64,000 bases of DNA, taken from an uncultured Lachnospiraceae bacterium (lineage in GTDB: Bacteria > Bacillota > Clostridia > Lachnospirales > Lachnospiraceae). The stretch spans positions 62,001 through 126,000 of the forward strand of contig CANQDA010000001.1 in assembly GCA_947591155.1 (NCBI GenBank), in the 5' to 3' direction. The translations under genes were made by a program, and so were the position numbers. Positions 33,561-42,110 of the stretch are shown here, piece by piece; within the stretch, counting starts at the first letter, position 1; each line of letters opens with the position of its first letter. A model generated the notes under the pieces. It was not told the DNA's origin and did not search any database. It worked only from the letters and a program-made list of their open reading frames with translations.

Positions 33561-34838
33561 TTATCCTTCCGCCTCATCGATCGCCTTGCCAATATCACTA
33601 CGACAGAATTTGTTCTCAAATGAGATCCAGGAGGCCGCCTCGTACGCATTTTTCCGCGCTTCCCTCAGGTTCGCCCCCGTCGCCGTCACGCCGAGCACGC
33701 GCCCGCCGTTCGTCACGATATCATCTCCCGACTTCGCGGTACCCGCATGGAACACGTAGTAGCCTTTCTTATCCTTGAAACTGTCCAGCCCCTTGATCGG
33801 ATAGCCCTTCTCATAGCTTACCGGGTATCCCTCCGACGCGAGCACGACGCAGACCGCCGCGTTGTCCTCGAACTCCAGATCCACCTGATCGAGCGTGCCG
33901 TCGATGCAGGCCTCGAAGACGTCTATGATATCCGTCTTCATCCTCGGAAGCACAACCTGCGCCTCCGGATCGCCGAAGCGCGCATTGTACTCGAGCACCT
34001 TCGGTCCGTCCGCCGTCAGCATCAGTCCGAAGAAAATGATGCCCTTAAACGGCCGTCCTTCAGCCGCCATCGCGTCGACGGTCGGCTGATAAATATATTT
34101 CCTGCAGTATGCGTCCACCTCTTCGGTGTAGAACGGGCTCGGCGAAAACGTCCCCATGCCGCCCGTGTTCAATCCTGTATCCCCGTCGCCCGCGCGCTTG
34201 TGATCCTGCGCGGAGGTCATCGGTTTGATCGTCTTCCCGTCCACATAGCTCAGCACAGACACCTCGCGCCCGGTCATGAACTCCTCGATGACCATGCAGT
34301 TCCCGGCGTCCCCGAACTTCTTGTCCGTCATGATCTGCCGGACTCCGGCCTCCGCCTCCTTAAGCGTATTGCAGATCAGCACGCCCTTTCCGAGCGCCAG
34401 CCCGTCCGCCTTGAGCACGATCGGGAACTTCGCCGTCTTCAGGTAATCGAGCGCCGCCTGCGCGTCTGTGAAATTCTCGTACGCAGCCGTCGGAATATGG
34501 TACTTCTTCATCAGATCCTTCGAGAACGCCTTTGAGCCCTCGAGGATCGCCGCATTTTTGCGCGGGCCGAACACCCGCAGCCCCTGCGCCTCGAACACGT
34601 CAACGACGCCGCCCACGAGCGGATCGTCCATGCCGATGACCGTGAGGTCGACCGCCTGCTCCTTCGCGAACGCGGCCAGCTTCTCAAATTCCATCGCCTT
34701 GATATCCACGCACTCAGCGTACTCCGCGATCCCCGCGTTGCCCGGCGCACAGTAGATCTTGTCGACCTTAGGACTCTGCGCCACCTTCCACGCGATCGCG
34801 TGCTCACGCCCGCCGCTGCCTACGATCAGTACCTTCAT
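33561..34838 (-). CDS. purD: phosphoribosylamine-glycine ligase
   Basis: A 425-residue ATP-grasp enzyme starting MKVLIVGSGGREHAIAWKV, with SKAFSKDLMKKY and the ATP-grasp core MVIEEFMTGREVSVLSYVDG and EYNARFGDPEAQ. It makes glycinamide ribonucleotide in purine synthesis. The start at 34838 has GGAGGAG upstream; the longer frame to 34934 runs into the intergenic repeat and is not real. It is last in purE-purM-purN-purD, separated from purN by the structured repeat at 34866-35045. Confidence 0.97.
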   Translation of the reverse strand: MKVLIVGSGGREHAIAWKVAQSPKVDKIYCAPGNAGIAEYAECVDIKAMEFEKLAAFAKEQAVDLTVIGMDDPLVGGVVDVFEAQGLRVFGPRKNAAILEGSKAFSKDLMKKYHIPTAAYENFTDAQAALDYLKTAKFPIVLKADGLALGKGVLICNTLKEAEAGVRQIMTDKKFGDAGNCMVIEEFMTGREVSVLSYVDGKTIKPMTSAQDHKRAGDGDTGLNTGGMGTFSPSPFYTEEVDAYCRKYIYQPTVDAMAAEGRPFKGIIFFGLMLTADGPKVLEYNARFGDPEAQVVLPRMKTDIIDVFEACIDGTLDQVDLEFEDNAAVCVVLASEGYPVSYEKGYPIKGLDSFKDKKGYYVFHAGTAKSGDDIVTNGGRVLGVTATGANLREARKNAYEAASWISFENKFCRSDIGKAIDEAEG

Positions 34839-34865
34839 AAATATCTCCTCCGTATCATTAGTCTC

Positions 34866-35045
34866 TGAAAGCCCTACGGATTGCTCCGCTGTTTCACAGC
34901 TCTCGCAATCCTGCCCCATATTCGCAAATCGCATCGTTCGCTCTGCTCACGCTGCTTTTTTGCTCATACGGGTTAGCGTCTCTCATGCAGAACCGGACTG
35001 GCAAGTAAACTTGCCATCCGGTTCTGCATGGAGACCGGGCTTTCA
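34866..35045 (-). repeat. structured intergenic repeat, copy 1 (purN-purD junction)
   Basis: A 180-bp element bounded by inverted ends TGAAAGCCC and GGGCTTTCA. Inside are (a) a near-perfect long hairpin with arms TGGCAAGT/ACTTGCCA extended by CCGG-containing flanks to ATGCA/TGCAT, (b) a middle stem CCGTAT/ATATGG and (c) a stem GGATTGC/GCAATCC. The sequence on the minus strand aligns over its full length with the plus strand of copy 2 at 37412-37587, with compensatory changes in the stems. It holds no ORF. The purN stop codon lies inside its first end. Confidence 0.8.
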
Positions 35046-35666
35046 TTCGATGTGTACTTTCCCATCTACAACCTTCACGCGGCCGTTCGCGATCAGGTCG
35101 ATCGCCTTCGGCAGGATCACCCACTCGGCCTGCTCCATGACCCTGCGCTGCAGGATCTCCGGCGTGTCGCCCTCGCAGACCTCCACAGCCTTCTGCAGGA
35201 TGATCGGCCCTGTATCCGTGCCTCCGTCCGCAAAGTGCACCGTCGCCCCGGTCAGCTTCACGCCTCTGGATAGCGCCGCCTTGTGCACCGCCAGTCCGTA
35301 ATATCCCTTTCCGCAAAACGCGGGGATCAGCGCCGGATGGATGTTGATGATGCGGTTCGGAAACGCGTCAATGACGATCTGCGGAAGCACGACCAGACAG
35401 CCCGCCAGCACGACGAGCTCCGCCTCGGACTCCTGCAGCGCCTCAAGCAGCGCGCGATCGAACTCCTCCGGCTGCGGATAAGCCTTGCGCGTGACGCACA
35501 CGGTCGGGATCCCGGCCTTCTTCGCGCGCTCCAGCGCGTAGGCCTTGCTGCTGTTGCTGACGACGCGGACGACCTGCGCGTTCGTGACGCTCCCGTCCGC
35601 GATCGCGTCGAGGATCGCCTGCAGATTTGTGCCGCCGCCCGACACCATCACCGCGAGCTTCAGCAT
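35043..35666 (-). CDS. purN: phosphoribosylglycinamide formyltransferase
   Basis: A 207-residue formyltransferase with the N-terminal [15 protein letters not shown], the catalytic-loop region [19 protein letters not shown] (Asn and His) and [15 protein letters not shown] (Asp). It transfers formyl from 10-formyl-THF to GAR. It overlaps the end of purM by 7 nt, so the two are translationally coupled. Its stop codon TGA is the first three bases of the inverted end of the downstream repeat. Confidence 0.96.
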   Translation of the reverse strand: MLKLAVMVSGGGTNLQAILDAIADGSVTNAQVVRVVSNSSKAYALERAKKAGIPTVCVTRKAYPQPEEFDRALLEALQESEAELVVLAGCLVVLPQIVIDAFPNRIINIHPALIPAFCGKGYYGLAVHKAALSRGVKLTGATVHFADGGTDTGPIILQKAVEVCEGDTPEILQRRVMEQAEWVILPKAIDLIANGRVKVVDGKVHIE

Positions 35667-36685
35667 AGCACCACTCCCTTTTTGCCGGCCTCAATGCCGC
35701 CGATCTGGTATACGGTGTCGCCCGCCGATTCGATCGCCGCGACTGCCGCCGTGACGTCCTCGGGCGCGACCGCGACCACCATGCCGATGCCCATGTTGTA
35801 AGTATTGTACATCATTTCCTCGGCGATATCTCCCCGCTGCGCGAGCATACCAAAGATCGCCGGAACCGGATAACTGTTCTTCTTGATCACGGCGCGCACG
35901 CCGTCCGGAAGCATCCGCGGTACGTTCTCGTAGAAACCGCCGCCCGTGATGTGGCTGCACGCCTTGACGCGCACGCCCGCCTCCTTCACACTGCGAAGCG
36001 CCTTCACATAGATCCTGGTCGGAGTCAGGAGCGCCTCGCCGAGCGTCGTCCCGAGCTCCTCATAATATTCATTCAGCGCTTCCCGCTCCATCGGGAACAC
36101 CTTGCGGACAAGCGAAAATCCGTTGCTGTGCACGCCCGTGGACGCGATGCCTAAAAGCACATCCCCGGCTTTCAGATCCCTGCCGGTGATCAGATCCTTC
36201 TCATCCACGATGCCGACCGCGAACCCGGCCAGATCGTACTCATCCTCCGGCATCATGCCCGGATGCTCGGCTGTCTCGCCGCCGATCAGCGCGGCGCCTG
36301 CCTGCACACAGCCTTCGGCCACGCCTCCGACGATCGCCGCGATCTTTTCCGGGTAATTCTTTCCGCATGCTATATAATCAAGGAAAAACAGCGGCTCGCC
36401 GCCCGCGCACGCGATGTCGTTCACACACATCGCCACGCAGTCGATGCCGATCGTGTCGTGCTTGTCCAGCAGAAACGCCAGCTTCAGCTTTGTCCCGACG
36501 CCGTCCGTCCCGGACACGAGCGTCGGCTTCTCCATATTCCTGAACGCTTCCATCGAGAACGCCCCGGAAAATCCACCGATGCCGCTGAGCATCTCCGGGC
36601 GCATCGTCCGCTTCACATGCTCCTTCATAAGCTCCACGGACTTATAACCTGCCTCAATATCCACTCCTGCCTTCTTGTAATCCAT
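35660..36685 (-). CDS. purM: phosphoribosylformylglycinamidine cyclo-ligase
   Basis: A 341-residue AIR synthetase with the expected blocks: [65 protein letters not shown] and [15 protein letters not shown]. It closes the imidazole ring of AIR using ATP. GGGAGG precedes the ATG. It lies between purE (108 nt upstream) and purN (overlapping). Confidence 0.97.
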   Translation of the reverse strand: MDYKKAGVDIEAGYKSVELMKEHVKRTMRPEMLSGIGGFSGAFSMEAFRNMEKPTLVSGTDGVGTKLKLAFLLDKHDTIGIDCVAMCVNDIACAGGEPLFFLDYIACGKNYPEKIAAIVGGVAEGCVQAGAALIGGETAEHPGMMPEDEYDLAGFAVGIVDEKDLITGRDLKAGDVLLGIASTGVHSNGFSLVRKVFPMEREALNEYYEELGTTLGEALLTPTRIYVKALRSVKEAGVRVKACSHITGGGFYENVPRMLPDGVRAVIKKNSYPVPAIFGMLAQRGDIAEEMMYNTYNMGIGMVVAVAPEDVTAAVAAIESAGDTVYQIGGIEAGKKGVVLC

Positions 36686-36793
36686 ACGTTCCTCCCGATC
36701 TGCACGTTATCGTCTTCCCTGTCCATGAACCGAGTCTGTCCCTGAATCATCTGCCGTCTGACCGCTTTACAGGGCTCATCGCTTTCGCGGATC

Positions 36794-37303
36794 TTACTTC
36801 TGTGCGTATGCTTTATATCCTACCTGCTGCAAATGCTCATCCTTCGCCTCGACCTGCTCCTTCAGCTCCGCCGCGTAAGCCTTCACTTTCGCGAGCAGCT
36901 CCGGATCCGAGGTGGCCAGGATCTTCGCCGCGAGAATTCCCGCGTTCGCTCCGCCGTTAATCGCCACGGTCGCCACCGGGATGCCGCTCGGCATCTGTAC
37001 GATCGAGTACAGGGAATCTCTGCCGCCCAGAGACGTCGTGTGCATCGGAATGCCGATGACCGGCATCGGAAAGATCGCCGCGCACATGCCCGGCAGATGC
37101 GCCGCCATGCCAGCTCCCGCGATGATCACCTTGAAGCCCTTCTCCTCGGCGGTCTTCGCGTACTCAAAGAACACGTCCGGCTCACGGTGCGCTGAGATGA
37201 TCTTCATCTCGTACTCAATTCCGAATTTCTCCAGCATATCCGCCGCCTTGCTCATCACGGGCATATCCGAATCGCTGCCCATCACAATGCCTACCTTCGC
37301 CAT
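36794..37303 (-). CDS. purE: N5-carboxyaminoimidazole ribonucleotide mutase
   Basis: A 169-residue class I PurE starting [21 protein letters not shown], with ISAHREPD and the glycine-rich [11 protein letters not shown]. It moves the carboxyl group of N5-CAIR to give CAIR. It is the first gene of the pur cluster, behind a consensus promoter. The C-terminal 12 residues ([11 protein letters not shown]) form an extra tail. No purK is in the window. Confidence 0.97.
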   Translation of the reverse strand: MAKVGIVMGSDSDMPVMSKAADMLEKFGIEYEMKIISAHREPDVFFEYAKTAEEKGFKVIIAGAGMAAHLPGMCAAIFPMPVIGIPMHTTSLGGRDSLYSIVQMPSGIPVATVAINGGANAGILAAKILATSDPELLAKVKAYAAELKEQVEAKDEHLQQVGYKAYAQK

Positions 37304-37359
37304 CGTATCCGCTCCTCTTCTCAGATATTTTATCGAATTAAAGCAAACTGCCGTTTTAA

Positions 37360-37388
37360 ATTTTACCTACTAATTTCTGCCTTGTCAA
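37360..37388 (-). promoter_or_regulatory. consensus promoter of the purE-M-N-D operon
   Basis: Minus-strand -35 TTGACA (37383-37388), 17-nt spacer, -10 TAAAAT (37360-37365), 57 nt before purE. No purine riboswitch fits in the leader. Copy 2 of the structured repeat ends 24 nt upstream of the -35. Confidence 0.85.
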
Positions 37389-37411
37389 TGCCGCATTTCG
37401 ATTTTTGCAAT

Positions 37412-37587
37412 ATAAAGCCCAGTCTCCATGCATGACATCTGGCAAGTTTACTTGCCAAGATGGCTATGCATGAGAGACGCTAACATGTATGAGCAATACA
37501 GCAACACGAACGAATGTGAGTGCTGTGATTTGCGAATACATGTAGGATTGCGAGAGCACGCAGTGCGGAGCAATCCGTGGGCTTTCA
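37412..37587 (+). repeat. structured intergenic repeat, copy 2 (peptidase-purE junction)
   Basis: About 176 bp with inverted ends AAAGCCC (37414-37420) and GGGCTTT (37579-37585). It shares with copy 1 the invariant core TGGCAAGTTTACTTGCCA, GAGAGACGCTAAC, ATTTGCGAATA and GGATTGCGAGAGC. Stems are kept with different bases: CATGTAT/ATACATG here against CCGTAT/ATATGG in copy 1, and ACATCT/AGATGG here against the CCGG-containing arms there. It lies 3 nt past the stop codon of the minus-strand peptidase gene and is inverted relative to copy 1. Confidence 0.8.
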
Positions 37588-37590
37588 TTT

Positions 37591-39669
37591 CTAACAGATC
37601 TTAGCCTCCTCGAACGGCTCATTCAGCTTTTCCGTCCCCGGCAGTACGAAACGCCCGTCCCGAAGGAGCGCGATCCGCCGCCCGTCCGCGCAGACGACCT
37701 CGATAAACCCGATCTCCTCGTACGGGATCGTGATATCCGTGTGGCAGCCGAAGTACGCCTTCGACGGATCCTCCTTGCGCAGCAGCGAGATCTCGTTGTC
37801 GCGGGCGATGATCGCCTTGCCGTCGGCGTTGTACGTCATCGTATCCTCCTCCCAGCTGTAACAGGTGTCCCCGAGCGCAAAGTGCGGGCCCATCTTCTCC
37901 GCGATGAGAATCGGCAGCTTATCCGCGATCCGATACTTTTTCGCCATCACATACGCTGTCGTGTTCGTTCCGATCGCGAACTCGCCCATCGGCAGCGTCT
38001 CATGGTGAAACAGGACGTTTTCCTTAAAATAATTGCGGTTCTCCTCCGCGGTCGGGAAATTGGTGCAGCTGTAATCCTTCACCAGTCCGTCCTTGAATTT
38101 CACTTCAAGATCCACGTATTTCAGCTCGCCCAGATAGACCTGCTTCACATGCAGGGTACCGTTCGTCCCGACGAGCCTCGGCGACGTGAAGACCTCCCCT
38201 ACCGGGATGTTCACATCAGCCACGCAGTTCTCAAACAGCGTTTCTTTTTTCGGGTCGGACAGCGTTGTCAGTGCCACCATGAGATCCGTGCGATTGCCGT
38301 CCTTTCCTTTGATATGAACTGCCTCGCCCTGATCGAGCGCGTCAATTAGCGTCTGCTGGATCCCCTGATACAGCTTGTAGTCGAGCGTGTTGATCCGCAC
38401 TGTCTCGCGGAAGATCGCCTCGTAGTCCGGCCCGATCTCCGGAAGCGGAAACGCGATGATCGTGAAGCTGCGCTCCTTCCCCGGAATATACTGATCAGAG
38501 AGCCGTGCGAGTTCATTGCGCATCTCTGCCGTCAGCTTCTGTTGCTTCTCAGACAGGTGGTACGCCTCCGGCTTTGTCTCCGGCACGAACGGCGTCTCGC
38601 CAAACACCTCCAGTACGGCCGGGCCTGCATGTTCCTTCGCGAGCTCCTTCTCCGCTTCATAGGCGCTGCGCAGCACTCCGAGCTTCCGCTCGACGAAGCG
38701 TTTGTCCAGATAGATTGCGTTGTCCGCCCGATGGTCGTAATCATACTGCAGATTGGCCGCTGCTCCGGTGTATCCGATGCGTTGGTTTTGAGACTTGTTG
38801 ACCGTGCTGACCGCCGCGCGGTAGATGACCGGGCGCAGACCCATCTTCTCGAAATTTTTGATCGCGGCTCGGATCATGCGCTCGAATCCGAGATGATATC
38901 GAATATTGACCGTCTTCTTGATCGAGAGATCTTTTCCGCCCGCGACGAAGCCGATGCGGTATCCTTCGGTGAACGTGTCCGCCATCGCCGCGATCTCCTC
39001 CTCGGAGAGACGGTTCAGGTACTCCGCGGTCTTCCGCTCGTTCTCCGACACATATTCTCCATAGCGGTACAGATAACGCGGATCGTTCAGATCCGAATCC
39101 ATGACGATCCGGGTGGCAAAATCCAGCTCCGGGTCGATCGCGGAGCGCGTCCGATGCGCCGCGAAGAGCTCCGCGTAGTCGCTGACGAACCAGTACACGA
39201 TCTGCTGAATATCCCTGTAAGTCGGCAATTCTTCCTGCTCAAAGCTGTTGTAGATCTCGATAAAGAGCTCCAGGAGAACGACCGTCTCCTCGAATCTCTG
39301 TTCAAAAGTATAGACGATGATCCCGCGCAGCTCCGCATAGAGGAAGCTCAGGATCCTCCCGTGTACTTCTCCAAGCGTACCGACCGCATGCGCCGGATTT
39401 GCGTAGCTCGCCTCATACTGCTCCGGAAGGATGTCGTAGTACAGCGCCGTGTTCAGCTGTTCCCACTGCCGCAGGGTGTAGTCCTGAGCCGCGCCGGAAT
39501 CCAGACAATTCTTCAGATCCTCCATCTGCACGAGAAAGCGTGCCGTTTTCTGGAAATAATCACAAAAAGGAGCGGGGACTGTCTCCTCTGCACAGATCTC
39601 ATGGATCCGCTGCGAGGCGAGACGATACCGCTCCTCCAAATTCACTTCATTCCTGTTTTCCTGTTCCAT
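37591..39669 (-). CDS. aminopeptidase-like protein, M29 type, with long N-terminal domain
   Basis: A 692-residue protein. The C-terminal ~400 residues resemble M29 (AmpS/aminopeptidase T) metallopeptidases: IAFPLPEIGPDYEAIFRETV, the block VNIPVGEVFTSPRLVGTNGTLHV (a conserved metal-binding Glu region), LFHHETLPMGEFAIGTNT and GPHFALGDTCYSWEED. The N-terminal ~290 residues form an extra helical domain not found in standard 410-residue M29 enzymes. No signal peptide, so cytoplasmic. Peptide trimming is the likely role. It is followed at once by repeat copy 2. Confidence 0.78.
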   Translation of the reverse strand: MEQENRNEVNLEERYRLASQRIHEICAEETVPAPFCDYFQKTARFLVQMEDLKNCLDSGAAQDYTLRQWEQLNTALYYDILPEQYEASYANPAHAVGTLGEVHGRILSFLYAELRGIIVYTFEQRFEETVVLLELFIEIYNSFEQEELPTYRDIQQIVYWFVSDYAELFAAHRTRSAIDPELDFATRIVMDSDLNDPRYLYRYGEYVSENERKTAEYLNRLSEEEIAAMADTFTEGYRIGFVAGGKDLSIKKTVNIRYHLGFERMIRAAIKNFEKMGLRPVIYRAAVSTVNKSQNQRIGYTGAAANLQYDYDHRADNAIYLDKRFVERKLGVLRSAYEAEKELAKEHAGPAVLEVFGETPFVPETKPEAYHLSEKQQKLTAEMRNELARLSDQYIPGKERSFTIIAFPLPEIGPDYEAIFRETVRINTLDYKLYQGIQQTLIDALDQGEAVHIKGKDGNRTDLMVALTTLSDPKKETLFENCVADVNIPVGEVFTSPRLVGTNGTLHVKQVYLGELKYVDLEVKFKDGLVKDYSCTNFPTAEENRNYFKENVLFHHETLPMGEFAIGTNTTAYVMAKKYRIADKLPILIAEKMGPHFALGDTCYSWEEDTMTYNADGKAIIARDNEISLLRKEDPSKAYFGCHTDITIPYEEIGFIEVVCADGRRIALLRDGRFVLPGTEKLNEPFEEAKIC

Positions 39670-39797
39670 TCCAATGCCTCTCTGTATTTTTCTGATTTTT
39701 GTTCCGCGTATCCCGCATTTCCGGGCGCAGTTTTACCCGGCAAGCCCTGCGATCCCCTCCCCGCCGGATCCGCCGTCCTGTTTCAGGCAGATTCAGA

Positions 39798-40121
39798 CTA
39801 TGCAAGCCCGAGGCAGACGATAAAAAACCAGCCGACGATGGAAATCATGCTCACGATCGTCCCGAATCTACTGCAGAAATAGGATCTGCACTCATCCTTG
39901 AACCCGGCAAATCCATAGCGCAGGCCGCAGCAGGCCATCACGATCCCCGTGAAGCCAAGCGCGCCGATCCAGGTATTTGCCCGCCCCTTCAAAAGAAAGG
40001 CGAGAAAGAGCAGCGCAAAAAACAACACTGCTGAGATCAGACCCAACACCGTCGAAGCGATCCCGTTCGCAGAAAATTTTTTCTCCTCAAAGGAATAGAC
40101 CTGCCGCTGTTTTCTGGCCAT
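39798..40121 (-). CDS. small membrane protein, three hydrophobic segments (107 aa)
   Basis: A basic N-terminus (MARKQRQVYSFEEKKFSANG) is followed by three hydrophobic segments (about 20-43, 50-68 and 84-107). The pattern of a charged head with a Ser-Ala-Asn-Gly-Ile entry into the first helix is common in unannotated small membrane proteins of Lachnospiraceae, but I cannot assign a function. It lies between the M29-type peptidase and a 50-aa membrane peptide on the same strand. Confidence 0.65.
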   Translation of the reverse strand: MARKQRQVYSFEEKKFSANGIASTVLGLISAVLFFALLFLAFLLKGRANTWIGALGFTGIVMACCGLRYGFAGFKDECRSYFCSRFGTIVSMISIVGWFFIVCLGLA

Positions 40122-40141
40122 CGCCCATCACTTGCCTTTCG

Positions 40142-40294
40142 TCAGATGATCACATCTTTTTTGCTCTTCAGAAGCCTGCCTCCGGTCACCAGCAAGAGAA
40201 CGCCCCATGTGACCGCCGATACGAGGATCGTGATCCCCAACACCAGATTCATGATTCCCGCCACAGATACCGACTTAAACATTTTTTCTTCCAT
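40142..40294 (-). CDS. very small membrane protein (50 aa)
   Basis: A 50-codon ORF starting MEEKMFKSVSVAGIMNLVLG with one or two hydrophobic helices and a basic end (GRLLKSKKDVII). AGGAGG lies 9 nt before the ATG, the strongest reason to call it real. It is 20 nt downstream of pyrE and upstream of the 107-aa membrane protein, probably in the same transcript. Function unknown. Confidence 0.6.
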   Translation of the reverse strand: MEEKMFKSVSVAGIMNLVLGITILVSAVTWGVLLLVTGGRLLKSKKDVII

Positions 40295-40314
40295 GATGAT
40301 ATCCTCCTGAGCCT

Positions 40315-40986
40315 TTATGCGCCGTATTGCTTATAGTATGCGTCGATCGCCGTTTTTATTGCATCGCCGATCACGATTTTTCCCTTGTATTCTCTTCCAT
40401 ACAGATGCTCCACGACCTCCGCCATCGTGACAATCGCCGTTGTCTTCATCCCGTAGGTCTCTTCAATCTCCTGCAGCGCGCTCTTCGTCCCCTGGCCGCG
40501 CTCCATGCGGTCCACCGACACCACCAACCCAAGCACATCGACGTCTCCCTGCGCCCGGATGATCGGCAGCGTCTCCGCGATCGAAGTGCCCGCCGTCGTG
40601 ACGTCCTCAATGATGACGACCCTGTCTCCGTCCGCGATCGGGCTTCCCAGAAGAATGCCCTTGTCGCCGTGATCCTTGACCTCCTTGCGGTTTGAGCAGT
40701 AGCGGATGTCCTTGTCGTAGAGCTCGCTGATCGCCGTCGTCGCCGCGACCGTCAGCGGAATTCCCTTGTATGCCGGTCCGAACAACACGTCAAAATCCAG
40801 ACCGAATTTCTCTTTGATCGCCCGCGCGTAGTATCCGCCAAGCCTGCGAAGCTGCGCCCCCGTGCGGTAAAAGCCCGTGTTCACGAAAAACGGCGTCTTC
40901 CGCCCGCTCTTCGTCACGAAATCCCCGAACTTCAGGACATCACAGTCTATCATAAAGTCGATAAAGTCTCTCTTATACTGTTCCAT
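40315..40986 (-). CDS. pyrE: orotate phosphoribosyltransferase
   Basis: A 223-residue PRTase with the PRPP motif VVIIEDVTTAGTS, GPAYKGIPL and the flexible loop CSNRKEVKDHGDKG. It makes OMP from orotate and PRPP. AAGGAG lies upstream of the ATG. In related clostridia pyrE usually follows pyrD directly; here 10.8 kb of accessory DNA separates them and pyrE has its own promoter. Confidence 0.97.
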   Translation of the reverse strand: MEQYKRDFIDFMIDCDVLKFGDFVTKSGRKTPFFVNTGFYRTGAQLRRLGGYYARAIKEKFGLDFDVLFGPAYKGIPLTVAATTAISELYDKDIRYCSNRKEVKDHGDKGILLGSPIADGDRVVIIEDVTTAGTSIAETLPIIRAQGDVDVLGLVVSVDRMERGQGTKSALQEIEETYGMKTTAIVTMAEVVEHLYGREYKGKIVIGDAIKTAIDAYYKQYGA

Positions 40987-41049
40987 GCGCTCTGAATCTC
41001 CTTATTCTGTGCAGTCTTGTGCATTTTTATCCTGCCAAATTACTGCTTA

Positions 41050-41078
41050 AGTATACCATTAAAACCATTTCCTTTCAA
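41050..41078 (-). promoter_or_regulatory. sigma-A promoter of pyrE
   Basis: Minus-strand -35 TTGAAA (41073-41078), 17-nt spacer, -10 TATACT (41050-41055), 64 nt before pyrE. Confidence 0.75.
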
Positions 41079-41110
41079 CCGGGAAATATGAAACCGCTGT
41101 ATGCTGTCTG

Positions 41111-41147
41111 AAAAAATCAGAGCTGCCCTTGCAGGAAGGACAGCTCT
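41111..41147 (-). terminator. rho-independent terminator after the short LRR gene
   Basis: AGAGCTGCCC (41119-41128) pairs with GGACAGCTCT (41138-41147) with one mismatch, followed on the minus strand by GATTTTTT. Confidence 0.7.
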
Positions 41148-41158
41148 TTCATAAATAA

Positions 41159-41279
41159 CTCACCGGAATCAGAGGATAGCTCACTATAGTCAGAGGACTC
41201 ACGTCCGTCTTTAAACCTTCTCTTTGGACGTCAATGTCGCAATCACTATAGTCAAAGGACTCGCGTCCAGCCTCAAACA
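41159..41279. repeat. degenerate direct repeats downstream of the short LRR gene
   Basis: TCACTATAGTCAGAGGACTC (from 41181) recurs as TCACTATAGTCAAAGGACTC (from 41243), with homology continuing about 17 nt further; a third, weaker copy (CTCACCGGAATCAGAGGA) begins at 41159. The copies lie in the 300-nt non-coding gap between the LRR gene stop and the pyrE promoter. They are not part of an ORF of credible length. Confidence 0.55.
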
Positions 41280-41295
41280 AGGCAGCAGATATGTT

Positions 41296-42060
41296 CTACC
41301 CGATCGTCACCGATCCAAAGCCGCCGCAGCGGCAAAACGCGAACGCACCGACACATTCTATACTCTGCGCCAGTTCGACAGCCTCTACTGTCTGCGCGCC
41401 GCAAAACGCGTGTGCTCCCACTGAGGTCACTCCCTCCGCGAGCACGATCTCTCGCAGATCTTCCAGATGAGCATACCAGGGCGTTTGTTCCACGCTCTCC
41501 CAGTCGGCCATAGGCCCATTCCCGGCAATCGTCAGTACCCCTGCCTCATCAAGACTCCAATATACCGTGCCGGGCTGTGCACCGCACTCACCGGACATTT
41601 CGCCTTCTGGCAGTCCCGCTTCAGCCATATCGTTCCCCGGCTCCTCAGTACCGCTCTCCGGTATTTCGCTTCCGTCATAGGCTTCGCCATCGCTCGTCTG
41701 GATCACTTCCACGGATATCTCAGGGGCGGCTTCTTCCGTGCCACCGAGGGGTTCCTCGTTTTCAGCTTCCGGGACGATCTCGACGTCCTCATCGCTGAAC
41801 TCCTCATCCACGAAGAGCACAGGCATGTCGTCCGGATCCTCCGAAGTTTCTCCGGCTGTATTTTCGGACACAATGCTATATTCTTCCTCCGCCTGTACGG
41901 AAAGCTCTGACTGCGCCTTAGTCCCGTCAAAATCCTCCGCAGCCGCGCAGACGCTTCCAAGGCCGAGTCCCAGGGCAAACAGCACTGCCAACACCCTGCG
42001 GATCTCGCGTTTATTTCCATTTCTGCTGCGCACGTCCTGATCCTTTCTCTGTTCCGTCAT
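41296..42060 (-). CDS. short secreted protein with BspA-like LRR, possibly truncated
   Basis: A 254-residue protein with a signal segment after a basic N-terminus (VLAVLFALGLGLGSVCAAAE), a long acidic low-complexity region (about 48-160), then GTVYWSLDEAGVLTIAGNGPMADW, the usual entry module of BspA-type LRR proteins, and only about two LRR units (VTSVGAHAFCGAQTVEAVEL). It stops in mid-repeat pattern (FGSVTIG), where relatives continue with many more units. A truncated adhesin or a natural short form are both possible. It follows the giant LRR gene on the same strand, 50 nt away. Confidence 0.6.
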   Translation of the reverse strand: MTEQRKDQDVRSRNGNKREIRRVLAVLFALGLGLGSVCAAAEDFDGTKAQSELSVQAEEEYSIVSENTAGETSEDPDDMPVLFVDEEFSDEDVEIVPEAENEEPLGGTEEAAPEISVEVIQTSDGEAYDGSEIPESGTEEPGNDMAEAGLPEGEMSGECGAQPGTVYWSLDEAGVLTIAGNGPMADWESVEQTPWYAHLEDLREIVLAEGVTSVGAHAFCGAQTVEAVELAQSIECVGAFAFCRCGGFGSVTIG

Positions 42061-42110
42061 AGTTCGATACCTCCCATCGTCTTACGGTCTTTACCTGTCT
42101 CTGCTCCGTG

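Noticed and set aside
34839..34934. Longer purD reading frame through the intergenic repeat
   Set aside because: The ATG at 34838 has a strong GGAGGAG site and begins the conserved MKVLIVGSGGREHA. The extension is repeat sequence.
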